A stretch of DNA of 64,000 bases from Pseudactinotalea terrae (GTDB taxonomy: Bacteria; Actinomycetota; Actinomycetes; Actinomycetales; Beutenbergiaceae): the NCBI RefSeq assembly GCF_009733845.1, contig NZ_WNXZ01000009.1, positions 61,853 through 125,852 of the forward strand, in the 5' to 3' direction. Shown in pieces: positions 16,679 through 27,199 of this stretch. The notes under the pieces were generated by a model. It was not told where the DNA came from. It saw nothing but the letters and a program-made list of their open reading frames with translations, and ran no database searches. Both the position numbers and the translations under genes were made by a program. How positions within the stretch are numbered: the first letter of the stretch is position 1; each line of letters begins with the position of its first letter.

Positions 16679-18067
16679 TCAGGAGACGCCGAGGGCCTCG
16701 AGGTCCTCGCGGTTGTCCTCGAGAAGCTCTTCGTAGCTGGCGCGCAGGGTGTCGATCGTCGTCTGGACGTCGGCGTTGTCACCGGCGATCGAGGCGAAGG
16801 CCTGGCTCAGTGCAGCGGTGCCGGACTGGAACCAGTTCACCGGTGCCACCGTCTTGGCGTTCGGGAGCTGCTCGATCGCGACCGTGAAGTTGGAGTTGCT
16901 GGCGTGCAGCTCGACGACCGCGGGCTCCTCGACGGCGGCCTGCACGATCGGGACGTAGCCCGAGTCGATGTGCCACTGGCCGGACATCTCCGGGCTCGCG
17001 AGGAACTTGAGGAGAGCCGCGGTGGCGTCCTGGCGCTCCTGCGACTCGGTACGGACCAGCGAGAAGCCCGAACCACCCGTCGGCACCGTCGGCGGCTGGT
17101 TGACCTCGCCGGGCATGAAGGCGGCACCGAGCTCGAAGTCGACAGCCTCGGTCAGGCCACGCATCGACGCGGTCGAGCCGTGCACGGCTGCGACCAGCCC
17201 GGTCTGGAAGTCGGTGTGCCCCGCCTGCGCGAGGTAGGCGTTGCCGTCGGTGTGCACCCACTCCTTGGCGAAGGTCATCAGCTCCTTGACCTTGGCCTCG
17301 TCGGGCATCACGTCGAAACCCTCGGACCACACGCCGTCGAACGCCCACAGCCACGAGTTGGCGAACCATGCGTCCCCGGACCCGTAGGCGAACGTCTTCA
17401 CGGCCTGGCCCGAGCTCTGGACCGAGGCGATCTCAGGACCGAACTCCCGCAGCTGCGACCAGGTGTACTGGGTGTCGACGGGGAGCCCGAGGTCCTTGAA
17501 GAGCGTCTTGTTGTAGTAGAAGAGCGGGTTCGACCGCGCGAACGGGACCACGTAGGTCTCGTCGCCCGCCTTGCCCTCGCCGACGTAGCTCTGCAGGTAG
17601 ATGTCGAGGTTCCACTCGTCGTCGAAGTGCTGGTCGAGCGGAGCGAGGGCGTTGGCGAAGTAGAACTGGATCCACTGCATCTCCGGGAAGCACACCATGT
17701 CGGGCACCGCCTTCGCCTGGAGCGCCGCGGTGAACGCCGTGTTGAGGTCGTCGTAGCCGCCGACGGACTCGATCGCGGCGTAGATGTCGCTCTGGGAGTC
17801 GTTGAACTGGGTGAACAGCTTCGACACGCCCTCGAACAGCCCGCCGGTCCAGGGGGCCCAGAACAGGATGTTGGTGCGGCCCTGGTACTGCGAGGGGATC
17901 TCGGCGAGCGCCGCTTGCCTCATGTCGGAGCGGATGTTGCTGCCCGCAACGTCGTTGCCGCTGCCGGCGTCGCTCGTCGGCACGGTGCAGGCCGCCAGCG
18001 CGGCGGCCCCTGCACCCATGCCCATCATGGTGAGCAGGCGGCGGCGGGAAAGAATGAGAGAAGACAT
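16679..18067 (-). CDS. ABC transporter substrate-binding lipoprotein, UgpB-like (system 2)
   Basis: 462 residues. Signal: RRRLLTMMGMGAGAAALAAC with lipobox LAAC. UgpB-like features: GGYDDLNTAFTAALQAK early, GGSGFSLV in the middle, then ALLKFLASPEMSGQWHIDSG and YVPIVQAA, the block that in UgpB-type proteins contacts glycerol-3-phosphate or its diesters. The ATG at 18067 has AAGGAG about 10 nt upstream. It is downstream of the two permease genes rather than first, unlike the other systems here. Ligand inferred, not shown. Confidence 0.85.
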   Translation of the reverse strand: MSSLILSRRRLLTMMGMGAGAAALAACTVPTSDAGSGNDVAGSNIRSDMRQAALAEIPSQYQGRTNILFWAPWTGGLFEGVSKLFTQFNDSQSDIYAAIESVGGYDDLNTAFTAALQAKAVPDMVCFPEMQWIQFYFANALAPLDQHFDDEWNLDIYLQSYVGEGKAGDETYVVPFARSNPLFYYNKTLFKDLGLPVDTQYTWSQLREFGPEIASVQSSGQAVKTFAYGSGDAWFANSWLWAFDGVWSEGFDVMPDEAKVKELMTFAKEWVHTDGNAYLAQAGHTDFQTGLVAAVHGSTASMRGLTEAVDFELGAAFMPGEVNQPPTVPTGGSGFSLVRTESQERQDATAALLKFLASPEMSGQWHIDSGYVPIVQAAVEEPAVVELHASNSNFTVAIEQLPNAKTVAPVNWFQSGTAALSQAFASIAGDNADVQTTIDTLRASYEELLEDNREDLEALGVS

Positions 18068-18105
18068 GCGGGTCGTGCTCCTTGGGTAGGGGTGTGAGGC
18101 GGGAT

Positions 18106-18155
18106 GGGGTCTGGGGCGCTGCCCCAGCGGTGAGCACGGGGGCGGAGCCCCCGTG
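18106..18155 (+). repeat. GC-rich interspersed repeat, copy 2, with hairpin
   Basis: The same blocks as 1679-1722 (GGGGTCTGGGGCG, GCCCCAGCGG, CACGGGGGCGGAGCC). Its end forms a perfect hairpin CACGGGGGC-GGA-GCCCCCGTG. It lies between the permease stop and the binding-protein start of system 2, where it could attenuate or stabilise part of the transcript. Confidence 0.7.
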
Positions 18156-18159
18156 TGGG

Positions 18160-19107
18160 TCAGCCCTTGAGGGCGCCCGAGACGATGCCGCCGATGATGC
18201 GGCGCTGGGCAAGGAAGAAGAGGATGAGCATCGGGGCCGCGACGATCACGGTGCCGGCCATCACGGGCCCCCAGGAGTCGTAGCCCTCCTGGCTGCGCAG
18301 GAACATCAGCCCGATCGGGAGCGTGCGCATGTCCGCGGTCGATGTGACGATCAGTGGCCACACGAAGTCGTTCCACTTGCCGATCATCACGATCAGCGTG
18401 GCCGTGAGGATCATCGGCTGGCAGATGGGCGCGACGACGTTCCACATCCGGCGGATGTGGCCCGCGCCGTCGATCTTCGCGGCGTCGACCAGCTCACCAG
18501 GCACCTGGCGCATCTGCTGGAAGAGCAGGAACATCGCGAATGCTGAGCCGATGCCCGGCAGGATCAGTCCCTGGTAGGTGTTGAGCCAGCCCAGGCCCGC
18601 CACGGTGATGTAGTTGACGAGCAGCGTGATGTGCCCGGGGAGCATCAGCGAGCCGACCATGATCGCGAAGATCACCATCTTGCCGCGGAAGCGCACGAAC
18701 GCGAACGCATAGGCAGAGAGCAGGGCCACTCCGATCTCCAGCGCGGTGCCGACCACCGTGGTGATGATCGAGTTCCGCAGGAACGCACCGAACGGGGCCG
18801 AGGTCCACGCGTCCGCGAAGTTGCTCCACTCGAGCGAGCTCGGGATCCAGGTGAGGGGGAAGGTGTAGATCTCCCCTTCGGGCTTGAGGGAGGAGCTGAA
18901 CAGCCAGTAGATCGGGATGGCGAAGACCGCGAACACGAACCCCATGAGGATGTAGAGGGCGATGGTCATCGGGCGCGAGCGCCGTGCTGCGGGCCGGCGG
19001 TCCCGGGCCGGGCGTAGGCCGAGTGACTCCTGCCGGGGCTCGGTCGCGGTGCTGTCGTCGGCCGCGGGGATGTCGGCGGTGACCGGTCGGGGCGAGGTGA
19101 GGGTCAT
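18160..19107 (-). CDS. CUT1 ABC transporter permease 2 (system 2)
   Basis: 315 residues, UgpE/MalG type. A long Arg/Pro-rich cytosolic N-terminus (about 50 residues) precedes LYILMGFVFAVFAIPIYWLF. EAA loop: ELVDAAKIDGAGHIRRMWN. The ATG overlaps the stop of the upstream permease (ATGA). It pairs with 19104-20033 to form the channel for the UgpB-like binding protein. Confidence 0.9.
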   Translation of the reverse strand: MTLTSPRPVTADIPAADDSTATEPRQESLGLRPARDRRPAARRSRPMTIALYILMGFVFAVFAIPIYWLFSSSLKPEGEIYTFPLTWIPSSLEWSNFADAWTSAPFGAFLRNSIITTVVGTALEIGVALLSAYAFAFVRFRGKMVIFAIMVGSLMLPGHITLLVNYITVAGLGWLNTYQGLILPGIGSAFAMFLLFQQMRQVPGELVDAAKIDGAGHIRRMWNVVAPICQPMILTATLIVMIGKWNDFVWPLIVTSTADMRTLPIGLMFLRSQEGYDSWGPVMAGTVIVAAPMLILFFLAQRRIIGGIVSGALKG

Positions 19108-20033
19108 GAGTAGTGGACCTGCTTCGATGCGTACCGGGTCTGGACGAGGGTCACGACGAGCAGCAGCGCGAACATCACCGTGGCGGTGGCTGCGGACGTG
19201 CCGATGTCGAACTCCACGAACGCCTGGTCGTAGATCAGCCAAGGGAGCGTGGTGCTCGAGGTGCCGGGGCCGCCGTTGGTGAGGGTCGCGATGATGTCGA
19301 AGGTCTGCGCGGCGGCGATGATGCCCGTGACGGTCAGGAAGAACGTGATCGGGCTGAGCAGCGGCAGCGTCATGGAGCGGAACAGCTTCCAGCCCGTGGC
19401 GCCGTCGAGTGCGGCTGCTTCGAAGATGTCCTTGGGCAGGTCGAGGATCGCCGCGTAGTAGATGATCGCGACGAATCCCAGGCGCTGCCACGCGTAGGCG
19501 ATCACGATCGCCCAGAGCGAGAAGTCGGAGGTCGTGGTCCACTTCGGTGAGTCCGCCCCGAACATCTCGAAGAACCAGCGGCTCAAGCCGTAGTTCGGGT
19601 CGAAGAGGAACAGCCAGAGCACACCGACCGCGGCGCCGGGGAGCATGTGCGGCGCGAACGCGATCGTGCGGACCAGGCCCGACATGCGGAGCCGTTGTGC
19701 GAGCAGGCCACCGATCGCCAGGCCGCCGATCATGGTGCCGGCCACGGTGAACAGCACGAAGATCGCGGTGTTCCGCAGCGCCTCCATCAGCAGCGAGCCC
19801 GGCTGGAACAGGTCGAGGTAGTTCTCGAGCCCCACGAGCACCGGGGCCGGCTGCACGAAGTCCCAGTCGGTGAAGCTGAGAACCAGGTTGTAGAGCGTGG
19901 GGTAGTAGCCGAACACGATGATCGCCGCCAGGTTCGGGACGATGAGTGCCCAGAACAGGAGGCCCTCGCGGAGGACGAACCTGGTGTGCGCCGCCGACTT
20001 TCGTCGGGCTGGCGTGCGAGCGAGCGCAGTCAT
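19104..20033 (-). CDS. CUT1 ABC transporter permease 1 (system 2)
   Basis: 309 residues, UgpA/MalF type, first gene of the minus-strand operon permease-permease-binding protein-phosphodiesterase. Helices begin at LLFWALIVPNLAAIIVFGYYP; EAA loop: IFEAAALDGATGWKLFRSMTLP. The ATG at 20033 is chosen over the upstream in-frame methionine at 20186, which would add 51 proline/arginine-rich residues across the promoter region. No clear promoter could be identified between this start and the ileS leader. Confidence 0.9.
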   Translation of the reverse strand: MTALARTPARRKSAAHTRFVLREGLLFWALIVPNLAAIIVFGYYPTLYNLVLSFTDWDFVQPAPVLVGLENYLDLFQPGSLLMEALRNTAIFVLFTVAGTMIGGLAIGGLLAQRLRMSGLVRTIAFAPHMLPGAAVGVLWLFLFDPNYGLSRWFFEMFGADSPKWTTTSDFSLWAIVIAYAWQRLGFVAIIYYAAILDLPKDIFEAAALDGATGWKLFRSMTLPLLSPITFFLTVTGIIAAAQTFDIIATLTNGGPGTSSTTLPWLIYDQAFVEFDIGTSAATATVMFALLLVVTLVQTRYASKQVHYS

Positions 20034-20180
20034 TCCTGCTTGCCCCCGGTGGGTTGTGGTGGAGTGGAGCGGCCAGGGACCAGGCAAGTGCGCTCCGGTG
20101 GACGCGAGTCGACACGGACATGACGGCCAGGGGGCGAAGTGGCGAAGTACGCGTGACGAGCGTGCCGACCGGCCGCGGCG

Positions 20181-20186
20181 TATCAT
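20181..20186 (+). promoter_or_regulatory. -10 box for the ileS T-box transcript
   Basis: TATCAT, placed so that transcription would begin near 20193, directly before the T-box stem I. No good -35 hexamer at standard spacing was found. Confidence 0.45.
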
Positions 20187-20189
20187 GGC

Positions 20190-20420
20190 CGCACAGGCAT
20201 CGACCCGGCTATCACCGGTGAGCCTCCGGAAGAACCGCGTCGCAGCATCATCGTGGCGCTCAGTAGAACCGGACGGGGCAGGCCCGTGACAGCCGCAGCG
20301 GAGTGGTCACGCCACCTGGAACCACGGGTGAGCGGGGCAAGCGAGGTGGTACCGCGGTTCGCTCTCGGGCGGATCGTCCTCGCCGAGGCAGACCTACCAC
20401 CCAGCCCCCAGAGGACCACG
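20190..20420 (+). ncRNA. T-box riboswitch (Ile), ileS leader
   Basis: The conserved T-box sequence is present as GAGGTGGTACCGCGG at 20343-20357. In the 5' stem-I region the sequence GGCTATCACCGGTGAGC carries an ATC at 20211-20213, an isoleucine codon suited as specifier. GGTGGTA (20345-20351) can also pair with TACCACC (20395-20401) just before the ribosome-binding site. That suggests that uncharged tRNA-Ile switches translation initiation, the mode known for actinobacterial ileS leaders, rather than a terminator; no U-tract is present. Confidence 0.88.
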
Positions 20421-23400
20421 ATGGCTACGAGCCAGAGCTCCAACAGCTACCCCCGCCACCGCGATGCCAGCCCGGCCATACCGCCGTCGGAGGACGGTGT
20501 CGTCAGCTCTCCGGACCTGCCGAGCCTCGAGACCGGCGTGCTCGACTACTGGAAGGCCGACAACACCTTCCAGGCCTCGATCGACGGCCGGTCAGCGGGG
20601 GAGAACGGCTCCAACGAGTTCGTCTTCTACGACGGCCCGCCCTACGCCAACGGCCTGCCGCACTACGGGCATCTGCTGACGGGGTACGTCAAGGACGTGG
20701 TGCCGCGCTTCCAGACGATGCTGGGGCGCCGCGTCGAGCGTCGGTTCGGGTGGGACACGCACGGCCTGCCGGTCGAGCTCGAGACCGAGCGGCTGCTGGG
20801 CATCACGGACAAGTCCGAGATCGACGAGATGGGGATCGAGGCCTTCAACAAGGAGTGCCGCCAGTCGGTCTCCCGCTACACCCAGGAGTGGGAGGACTAC
20901 GTCACCCGGCAGGCCCGGTGGGTCGACTTCGAGAACGACTACCGCACGCTCGAGCCCTGGTACATGGAGTCGGTGATCTGGGCCTTCAAGCAGCTCTACG
21001 ACAAGGGGCTGGCCTACCAGGGCTACCGCGTGCTGCCCTACTGCTGGCGCGACCAGACACCACTGTCCAACCACGAGCTGCGCATGGACGACGACGTCTA
21101 CCAGATGCGTCAGGACCCGGCGGTGACCGTCGGGCTGCGGCTGTCCACCGGTGAGCTCGCACTCGTGTGGACCACCACCCCCTGGACGCTCCCGAGCAAC
21201 CTGGCGATCGTCGTCGGGCGTGACATCGACTACGTGGTGGTGTCCTCGGACGCGACCGGCACGACCGAGCGTTATGTGCTGGCCGCGGAGCGGCTGCAGG
21301 CATACGCCCGCGAGCTGAAGAACGAAGGCGTCGACGATGTCGAGGAGCAGGTGGTCGAGCGCCTCAAGGGCGCCGACCTGCTCGAGCGCAGCTACACGCC
21401 GCCGTTCTCCTACTACCTCGGTCGCGAGAACGCGTTCCGGGTTGTCGAGGCCGACTTCGTCACCACGAGCGACGGTACCGGGCTCGTGCACACCGCCGGC
21501 GCCTTCGGCGAGGACGACAAGGTCGTGACCGACCGCGAGGGCATCGAGGCCGTGATGCCGGTCGGCGCGGACGGCAAGTTCACCGAGCCGGTGGTCGACT
21601 ACGCCGGGGATCTGGTGTTCGACGCGAACCCCAAGGTGATCGCCGACCTGAAGGCGGCGACCCGCGGCGAGGCCGCGGGATCCGTCACGCCCGGCACCGT
21701 GCTGCTGCGCCAGGAGACCTACGACCACTCCTACCCGCACTGCTGGCGGTGCCGGAACCCGCTGATCTACAAGGGCGTCGAGTCGTGGTTCATCCGCGTC
21801 ACCGACTTCAAGGATCGGATGGTCGCTCTCAACCAGGAGATCACCTGGGTGCCCGAGCACATCAAGGATGGTCAGTTCGGTACGTGGCTGCAGAACGCGC
21901 GCGACTGGTCGGTCTCGCGGAACCGCTACTGGGGCACCCCGATCCCGGTGTGGATGAGCGACGACCCGGAGTACCCGCGCATCGACGTGTACGGGAGCTT
22001 CGCCGAGCTCGAGGAGGCCTTCGGGGTGCCGGTCACCGACCTGCACCGGCCCTTCATCGACGAGCTGACCCGGCCCAACCCGGATGATCCGACCGGTCGC
22101 TCCACCATGCGACGGATCCCCGACATCCTCGACGTCTGGTTCGACTCCGGGTCGATGCCGTTCGCGCAGGTGCACTACCCGTTCGAGAACCAGGACTGGT
22201 TCGAGCACCACTATCCGGGTGACTTCATCGTGGAGTACATCGGGCAGACGCGCGGCTGGTTCTACACGATGCACGTGCTCGCGACCGCGTTGTTCGACCG
22301 GCAGGCGTTCCAGACCGCCATCAGCCACGGGATCGTGCTGGGCGACGACGGCCGCAAGGCCAGCAAGTCGCTGCGCAACTTCCCGGACCCGCAGGAGATG
22401 TGGGCCAGGTACGGCTCCGACGCGGTCCGGCTGTCGCTGATGGGCTCACCCGTGCTGCGGGGCGGCAACCTCATCGTGGCCGAGGAGTCGATCCGCGAGC
22501 AGGTTCGCGGGGCGCTCCTGCCCTTGTGGAACACGTGGTACTTCTTCTCGCTGTACGCCAACACCGTGGCCGACGGCGCTGGGTATGTCGCGAAGGCACC
22601 GGCAGCAGACGGCGTGGCCGGGCTCGATGTGCTCGACCGGTACGTGCTCGCCAAGACGCGTGCCTTCGCCGACGCCGCGAAGGCCGACCTCGAGGTCTAC
22701 GACATCCCGGGCGCGGTGCAGAAGCTGAAGGATCACCTCGACGTCGTCACCAACTGGTACGTGCGGAACTCGCGGATGCGCTTCTGGGCCGAGGACACCC
22801 ACGCGTACGACACGCTGTTCACGGTGCTGGAGGTGACGTGCCGGGTGGCGGCACCGCTCGCACCGATGGTGACCGAGGAGGTCTGGCGCGGGCTGACGGG
22901 GGAGCGGTCGGTGCACCTGACCGACTGGCCCGAAGCCGCGAACGCTGAGAGCACTGTTGACGCGACAGCTTCTGCGCTCGTGGCCGACGACGCGCTCGTG
23001 GTGGCCATGGACGCCGTGCGCGAGGTCGTCAGCGTGGCGCACGGGCTGCGCAAGTCCAACAAGCTGCGCGTGCGCCAGCCGCTGCGCTCGCTGGTGGTGG
23101 CCGTGCCGGACCCGGAGGCGCTCGCGCCGTTCGAGAACCTGATCGCGGAGGAGGTCAATCTCAAGGAGGTCCGGCTGGTCAGCGAGGCCGCCACGCCTGC
23201 GGCGGAGTACGGGCTCGTGACCACGCTGCAGGTCAACGCCCGGGCAGCAGGGCCGCGGCTCGGCAAGGACGTGCAGAAGGTTATCCAGGCCGCCCGCGCG
23301 GGCGGCTGGGAGGATCGCGACGGCGTCGTGGTCGCCGGAGGGATCACGCTGCAGGAGGGCGAGTACGCGCTGGTCACCAAGGTCGAGGACCGTCTCGGTG

Positions 23401-23726
23401 ACTCGATCGCGGCTGCGGTGCTGCCCGGTGGTGGGTTCCTGGTGCTCGATCTCGAGCTGGACGACGAGCTCCTCGGTGATGGTTACGCCCGCGACGTGAT
23501 CCGCCAGGTGCAGGATGCACGCAAGGCGGCGGGGCTGCACGTCGCTGACCGGATCACGTTGCGGCTCGCGGTGCCCGCACCATGGGCGCAGGCGGTGGCC
23601 GACCGCGCCCAGCTGATCGGCGAGGAGACGCTCGCGGTCGACGTCGGCGTGGAGTCGGCGCCGGTCCGCGACGAGGACGGCGCCGAGGGCGTCGGCATCG
23701 AGCTGGCCAAGGTCGAGCAGCCATGA
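20421..23726 (+). CDS. ileS: Isoleucyl-tRNA synthetase
   Basis: Charges tRNA-Ile; 1101 residues, class I synthetase with an editing (CP1) domain. HIGH motif as HYGH at residues 81-84 ([15 protein letters not shown]) and KMSKS as KASKS near residue 646. The anticodon-binding domain and zinc-type C-terminal part follow. The ATG at 20421 lies 6 nt after AGAGGA, at the end of the T-box leader; an in-frame opening from 20253 would run through the leader and is rejected. Its stop overlaps the folC start (ATGA). Confidence 0.97.
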   Translation: MATSQSSNSYPRHRDASPAIPPSEDGVVSSPDLPSLETGVLDYWKADNTFQASIDGRSAGENGSNEFVFYDGPPYANGLPHYGHLLTGYVKDVVPRFQTMLGRRVERRFGWDTHGLPVELETERLLGITDKSEIDEMGIEAFNKECRQSVSRYTQEWEDYVTRQARWVDFENDYRTLEPWYMESVIWAFKQLYDKGLAYQGYRVLPYCWRDQTPLSNHELRMDDDVYQMRQDPAVTVGLRLSTGELALVWTTTPWTLPSNLAIVVGRDIDYVVVSSDATGTTERYVLAAERLQAYARELKNEGVDDVEEQVVERLKGADLLERSYTPPFSYYLGRENAFRVVEADFVTTSDGTGLVHTAGAFGEDDKVVTDREGIEAVMPVGADGKFTEPVVDYAGDLVFDANPKVIADLKAATRGEAAGSVTPGTVLLRQETYDHSYPHCWRCRNPLIYKGVESWFIRVTDFKDRMVALNQEITWVPEHIKDGQFGTWLQNARDWSVSRNRYWGTPIPVWMSDDPEYPRIDVYGSFAELEEAFGVPVTDLHRPFIDELTRPNPDDPTGRSTMRRIPDILDVWFDSGSMPFAQVHYPFENQDWFEHHYPGDFIVEYIGQTRGWFYTMHVLATALFDRQAFQTAISHGIVLGDDGRKASKSLRNFPDPQEMWARYGSDAVRLSLMGSPVLRGGNLIVAEESIREQVRGALLPLWNTWYFFSLYANTVADGAGYVAKAPAADGVAGLDVLDRYVLAKTRAFADAAKADLEVYDIPGAVQKLKDHLDVVTNWYVRNSRMRFWAEDTHAYDTLFTVLEVTCRVAAPLAPMVTEEVWRGLTGERSVHLTDWPEAANAESTVDATASALVADDALVVAMDAVREVVSVAHGLRKSNKLRVRQPLRSLVVAVPDPEALAPFENLIAEEVNLKEVRLVSEAATPAAEYGLVTTLQVNARAAGPRLGKDVQKVIQAARAGGWEDRDGVVVAGGITLQEGEYALVTKVEDRLGDSIAAAVLPGGGFLVLDLELDDELLGDGYARDVIRQVQDARKAAGLHVADRITLRLAVPAPWAQAVADRAQLIGEETLAVDVGVESAPVRDEDGAEGVGIELAKVEQP

Positions 23727-25117
23727 CCAAGAGGAACGAGGACCGGTCCGCGCTCGAGCGGGAGGCCGACGAGGTGTACCGCTCGATCCTCGCGCGTGCT
23801 CCCGAGCACCGCATCGAGCCGACGATCGCGCGCGTCGCGTCGCTGCTGGACCTGCTGGGCGACCCGCAGCGCAGCTTCCGAGCGATCCACCTCACCGGCA
23901 CGAACGGCAAGACCTCGACCGCGCGGATGATCGAGAGGTTGCTGCGCGAGACGGGGCTCCGGACCGGCCGGTTCACCTCGCCGCACCTGCACAACGTGCG
24001 GGAGCGGATCGCGATCGACGGCGAGTCGATCAGCGCGGCGCAGTTCGTGGCCACGTGGCGCGACATCGAGCCGTACGTCGCGATGGTCGACGCCGAGCTC
24101 GAGTCGTCCGGTCAGGCGCGGCTGAACTTCTTCGAGGTGCTGACCGCCCTCGGGTTCGCGGCGTTCGCCGACGCGCCCGTGGAGGTCGCGGTGGTCGAGG
24201 TCGGCATGGGCGGGGAGTGGGACTCGACGAACACGCTCGACGCCGAGGTCGCCGTCTTCGCCCCGATCTCCCGGGACCACGAGCGCTGGCTCGGGCACAG
24301 CCTCGCCGAGATCGCCGAGGTGAAGTCCGGGATCATCAAGGCCACCGACCCGGCACAGGTCGTCGTGACCGCGTCGCAACCCGAGGAGGCGGCCGAGGTG
24401 ATCGCGCGCGCCGCACGGGAGCGAGGCGCGCGCGTGGTGGCCGAGGGCTTCGACATCGAGGTCGCGAACCGGGTGGTCGCGGTGGGCGGCCAGCTGATCG
24501 ACCTGCGGGGCACCGGCGGGCTCTACACCGAGATTTTTCTGCCGCTGCACGGCCGGCACCAGGCGCACAACGCGCTGCTCGCACTGACCGCCGTCGAGCA
24601 GTTCTTCGGCGGTGGTGCGCTGGACGCGTCGGTCGTCGAGGCAGGGTTCGCCGACGTCACCTCGCCCGCGCGCCTGGAGGTGGTGCGGCGCAGCCCGACC
24701 GTGCTGGTGGACGCCGCCCACAACCCCGGCGGTGCCGAGGCGCTGGTCGACGCCCTCGACGAGGTGTTCGCGTTCTCGCGCCTGGTCGGCGTGATCGGCG
24801 TGATGGCGGACAAGGACGCCGAGGCCATCCTGGCCGTGCTCGAACCGGTGCTGCCCGAGATCGTGGTGACCCAGGCGAGTCTCGACCGTGCCATGCCTGC
24901 TGATGAGCTCGCCGAGGTGGCCCGCGACGTCTTCGGTGAGGACCGCGTGCACGTGCAGCCCTCGCTGCCCGACGCGATCTCCCTGGCCGCCGACCTCGCC
25001 GAGCAGGGGGACGACGACCGCATCGGCTCCGGCACCGGCGTCATCGTGGCCGGCTCGGTCATCCTGGCTGCCGAGGCCCGGGCGGTGTTCGGCCGGGACA
25101 AGCCCGACGCTCGCTGA
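23723..25117 (+). CDS. folC: Folylpolyglutamate/dihydrofolate synthase
   Basis: Adds glutamate to (dihydro)folate; Mur-ligase fold. P-loop GTNGKTS at residues 59-65, the folate-site segment [13 protein letters not shown], the metal/Lys region [17 protein letters not shown] near the C-terminal domain and a DKD segment. 464 residues, typical. The ATG overlaps the ileS stop, so it is T-box-controlled by polarity. In mycobacteria folC is followed by a DUF4233 gene and ndk; here those genes are 14 kb downstream (39313-40151). Confidence 0.93.
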   Translation: MTKRNEDRSALEREADEVYRSILARAPEHRIEPTIARVASLLDLLGDPQRSFRAIHLTGTNGKTSTARMIERLLRETGLRTGRFTSPHLHNVRERIAIDGESISAAQFVATWRDIEPYVAMVDAELESSGQARLNFFEVLTALGFAAFADAPVEVAVVEVGMGGEWDSTNTLDAEVAVFAPISRDHERWLGHSLAEIAEVKSGIIKATDPAQVVVTASQPEEAAEVIARAARERGARVVAEGFDIEVANRVVAVGGQLIDLRGTGGLYTEIFLPLHGRHQAHNALLALTAVEQFFGGGALDASVVEAGFADVTSPARLEVVRRSPTVLVDAAHNPGGAEALVDALDEVFAFSRLVGVIGVMADKDAEAILAVLEPVLPEIVVTQASLDRAMPADELAEVARDVFGEDRVHVQPSLPDAISLAADLAEQGDDDRIGSGTGVIVAGSVILAAEARAVFGRDKPDAR

Positions 25118-25216
25118 CGCTCTCCGAGTGTGGCCCGACGGCTGCCCTCGGGAACGACGATCTCGGCGTGACGGAGGATCGGCTGGCTGATCCACGGACC
25201 CGGCGGGGGCGACGCG

Positions 25217-26050
25217 CTACTTGATGCCGGTCGTGGCGATGCCCTTCACCAGCCACCGCTGCCCGACGAGGAACGCGACGAACAGCGGGATCAGCGAGAC
25301 GACCGACATGGCGAACATCGCGCCGTAGTTGGAGCTCGACTGCGCGTCGATGAATCCCTTGAGCGCTACAGACACCGTGAAGTTCTCGCGCGTGCGCAGG
25401 TAGATCAACGGTCCGAAGAAGTCGCCCCAGGTCCAGATGAAGGTGAAGATCGTGGTCGTGGCGAGTGCGGGCACCATCAGCGGCAGCGTGATACCGGCGT
25501 AGATGCGGACGTGGCCGGCGCCGTCGATGCGTGCAGCCTCGAACACCTCGCGGGGCAGCCCGCGGATGAACTGCACCATGAGGAACACGAAGAACGAGTC
25601 GAGGGCCAGGAACTTCGGGACGACCAGCGGCAGGAAGGTCTCGAGCCAGCCGAGCTCGCGGAAGATGATGAACTGCGGCACCAGCACGACGTGGAACGGC
25701 AGCATGATCGTTCCGAGCATGACGGCGAAGTAGAGGTTGCGACCGGCGAACCGGAGCCGGGCGAAGGCGTACGCCGCCAACGAGCACGACACCAGGTTGC
25801 CCAGGATGGCGCCGAGGGACAGGATCGCCGAGTTCATGAGGAACCGACTGAACGGGAGCTGCTGCGAGGTCCAGCCGTGCGTGTAGTTGTCCAGCGTGAG
25901 GTCGGTGGTGAAGATGCTGAGGTCGCTGAAGATCGTGGCGTTCGGCTTGAACGAGGACACCGTCAGCCAGATCAGCGGGTAGATCATCAGCAGCGAGAGC
26001 GCGATGAGACACACATGCTTGATCACGGAGCGGAGCTGAGACGACATCAT
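25217..26050 (-). CDS. CUT1 ABC transporter permease 2 (system 3)
   Basis: 277 residues, MalG type, second gene of a minus-strand pair. First helix CLIALSLLMIYPLIWLTV; EAA loop: EVFEAARIDGAGHVRIYAG; C-terminus LVKGIATTGIK. Very similar to the system-1 subunit at 14169-15089 throughout, but without its Thr-rich N-terminal extension. The start overlaps the upstream permease stop (ATGA); MM at the start leaves two possible methionines one codon apart. The binding protein is encoded divergently at 27305. Confidence 0.9.
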   Translation of the reverse strand: MMSSQLRSVIKHVCLIALSLLMIYPLIWLTVSSFKPNATIFSDLSIFTTDLTLDNYTHGWTSQQLPFSRFLMNSAILSLGAILGNLVSCSLAAYAFARLRFAGRNLYFAVMLGTIMLPFHVVLVPQFIIFRELGWLETFLPLVVPKFLALDSFFVFLMVQFIRGLPREVFEAARIDGAGHVRIYAGITLPLMVPALATTTIFTFIWTWGDFFGPLIYLRTRENFTVSVALKGFIDAQSSSNYGAMFAMSVVSLIPLFVAFLVGQRWLVKGIATTGIK

Positions 26051-27033
26051 GCCGCAGCCCCCTGTCGCTCACGGCGCTGGCGTCTGGGCGGCGCCCCCGA
26101 GTCCTCTTCGTAGAACACCCAGAACTTGGACAGCCAGAAGTTGAAGGCCGTGAACCCCGCGATGATCAGCAGCAGGAACCACGCCATCGCCGAGGCGTAG
26201 CCCATCTCGAGCTCGGTGAAGGCCTGCTGGTACAGGTACAGGGTGAAGAACATCGTCGAGTCCGAGGGGCCGCCGGTGCCGCCCGAGACGATGTACGCCT
26301 GCGTGAACGACTGGAACGCGAAGATGATCTGCAGCACCAGGTTGAAGAAGATGATCGGCGTCAGCAGCGGGAACGTGATCGAGAAGAAGCGCCGTGCCTT
26401 GCCGGCGCCGTCGACCTGCGCGGCCTCGTAGTACATCTCCGGGATCTGCCGCAGCCCCGCCAGGAAGATGATCATCGGGGATCCGAACGTCCACACGTGC
26501 AGGATGATGATCGTGATCAGCGCGTAGTCCGGGTGCGAGATCCAGCCCGGCCCCTCGATGCCGAACAGCGCGAGGAAGGCGTTGACGATGCCCTCCTTGC
26601 CGAAGACCTGCCGCCACAAGATCGAGATCGCCACCGAACCGCCCAGCAGGCTGGGCAGGTAGAAGATCGATCGGTAGAACGCCAGTCCGCGCATCCCGCG
26701 GTCGAGCAGGAGCGCGACCGCCAGCGCCAGCGCGAGCTGCAGCGGCACCGACACGAGCACGTAGACGAGCGTGACGCGCAGCGAGTTCAGGAGGCGTTCG
26801 TCCTCCATCATCCGGACGATGTTGTCAAGCCCGGCCCAGGTGGGCGGCTGCAGCAGGTTGTAGTCGGTGAACGACAGCAGCAGCGAGGCGATCATCGGCC
26901 CGATCGTGAAGACGAGGACGCCGATGAACCACGGGAGCAGGAAGAGATGGCCGGCGAGGTTGTCGGGGTTCCTGGCCTTCCCACCGCGCTTGCGCTGGCG
27001 CGCCAGCTGGCGCAACTCGCCGATGCTGCTCAC
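26047..27033 (-). CDS. CUT1 ABC transporter permease 1 (system 3)
   Basis: 328 residues, MalF type. GTG start at 27033, preceded by GGAGG at 27037-27041. The basic N-terminus (QLARQRKRGGKARNPDN) is followed by LFLLPWFIGVLVFTIGPMIA. EAA loop: YYEAAQVDGAGKARRFFSITFP. The ORF could be extended upstream to 27237, but that would cover the divergent promoters and has no family similarity. A close paralogue of 13220-14176. Confidence 0.9.
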   Translation of the reverse strand: MSSIGELRQLARQRKRGGKARNPDNLAGHLFLLPWFIGVLVFTIGPMIASLLLSFTDYNLLQPPTWAGLDNIVRMMEDERLLNSLRVTLVYVLVSVPLQLALALAVALLLDRGMRGLAFYRSIFYLPSLLGGSVAISILWRQVFGKEGIVNAFLALFGIEGPGWISHPDYALITIIILHVWTFGSPMIIFLAGLRQIPEMYYEAAQVDGAGKARRFFSITFPLLTPIIFFNLVLQIIFAFQSFTQAYIVSGGTGGPSDSTMFFTLYLYQQAFTELEMGYASAMAWFLLLIIAGFTAFNFWLSKFWVFYEEDSGAPPRRQRRERQGAAA

Positions 27034-27067
27034 GAGACCTCCATGTCGTCGCTCGCACCCACGTGAG

Positions 27068-27123
27068 TGCAAACGCATTCTCGAACGTAGGCCAGTATCA
27101 CCATGGATTGTCGCCTTCGTCAA
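27068..27123 (-). promoter_or_regulatory. Promoter and LacI-type operator for the system-3 permeases
   Basis: Read on the minus strand: TTGACG (27118-27123), 18-bp spacer, GATACT (27094-27099), then AGAATGCGTTTGCA (27068-27081), a palindrome-like match to the LacI-family consensus TGNAANCGNTTNCA on its right half. The operator lies just downstream of the expected start site. Confidence 0.6.
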
Positions 27124-27199
27124 CAAATACGCAGTAGGCGCGTAATCACGCGGTTTCGTCGAGAGCGTGCCGTACCCGGTGCGCTGCCAGTCGGCACCG

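Noticed and set aside
20253..20420. Upstream extension of ileS by 56 codons
   Set aside because: This stretch is the T-box leader; the family N-terminus begins after the ATG at 20421 with a proper ribosome-binding site.
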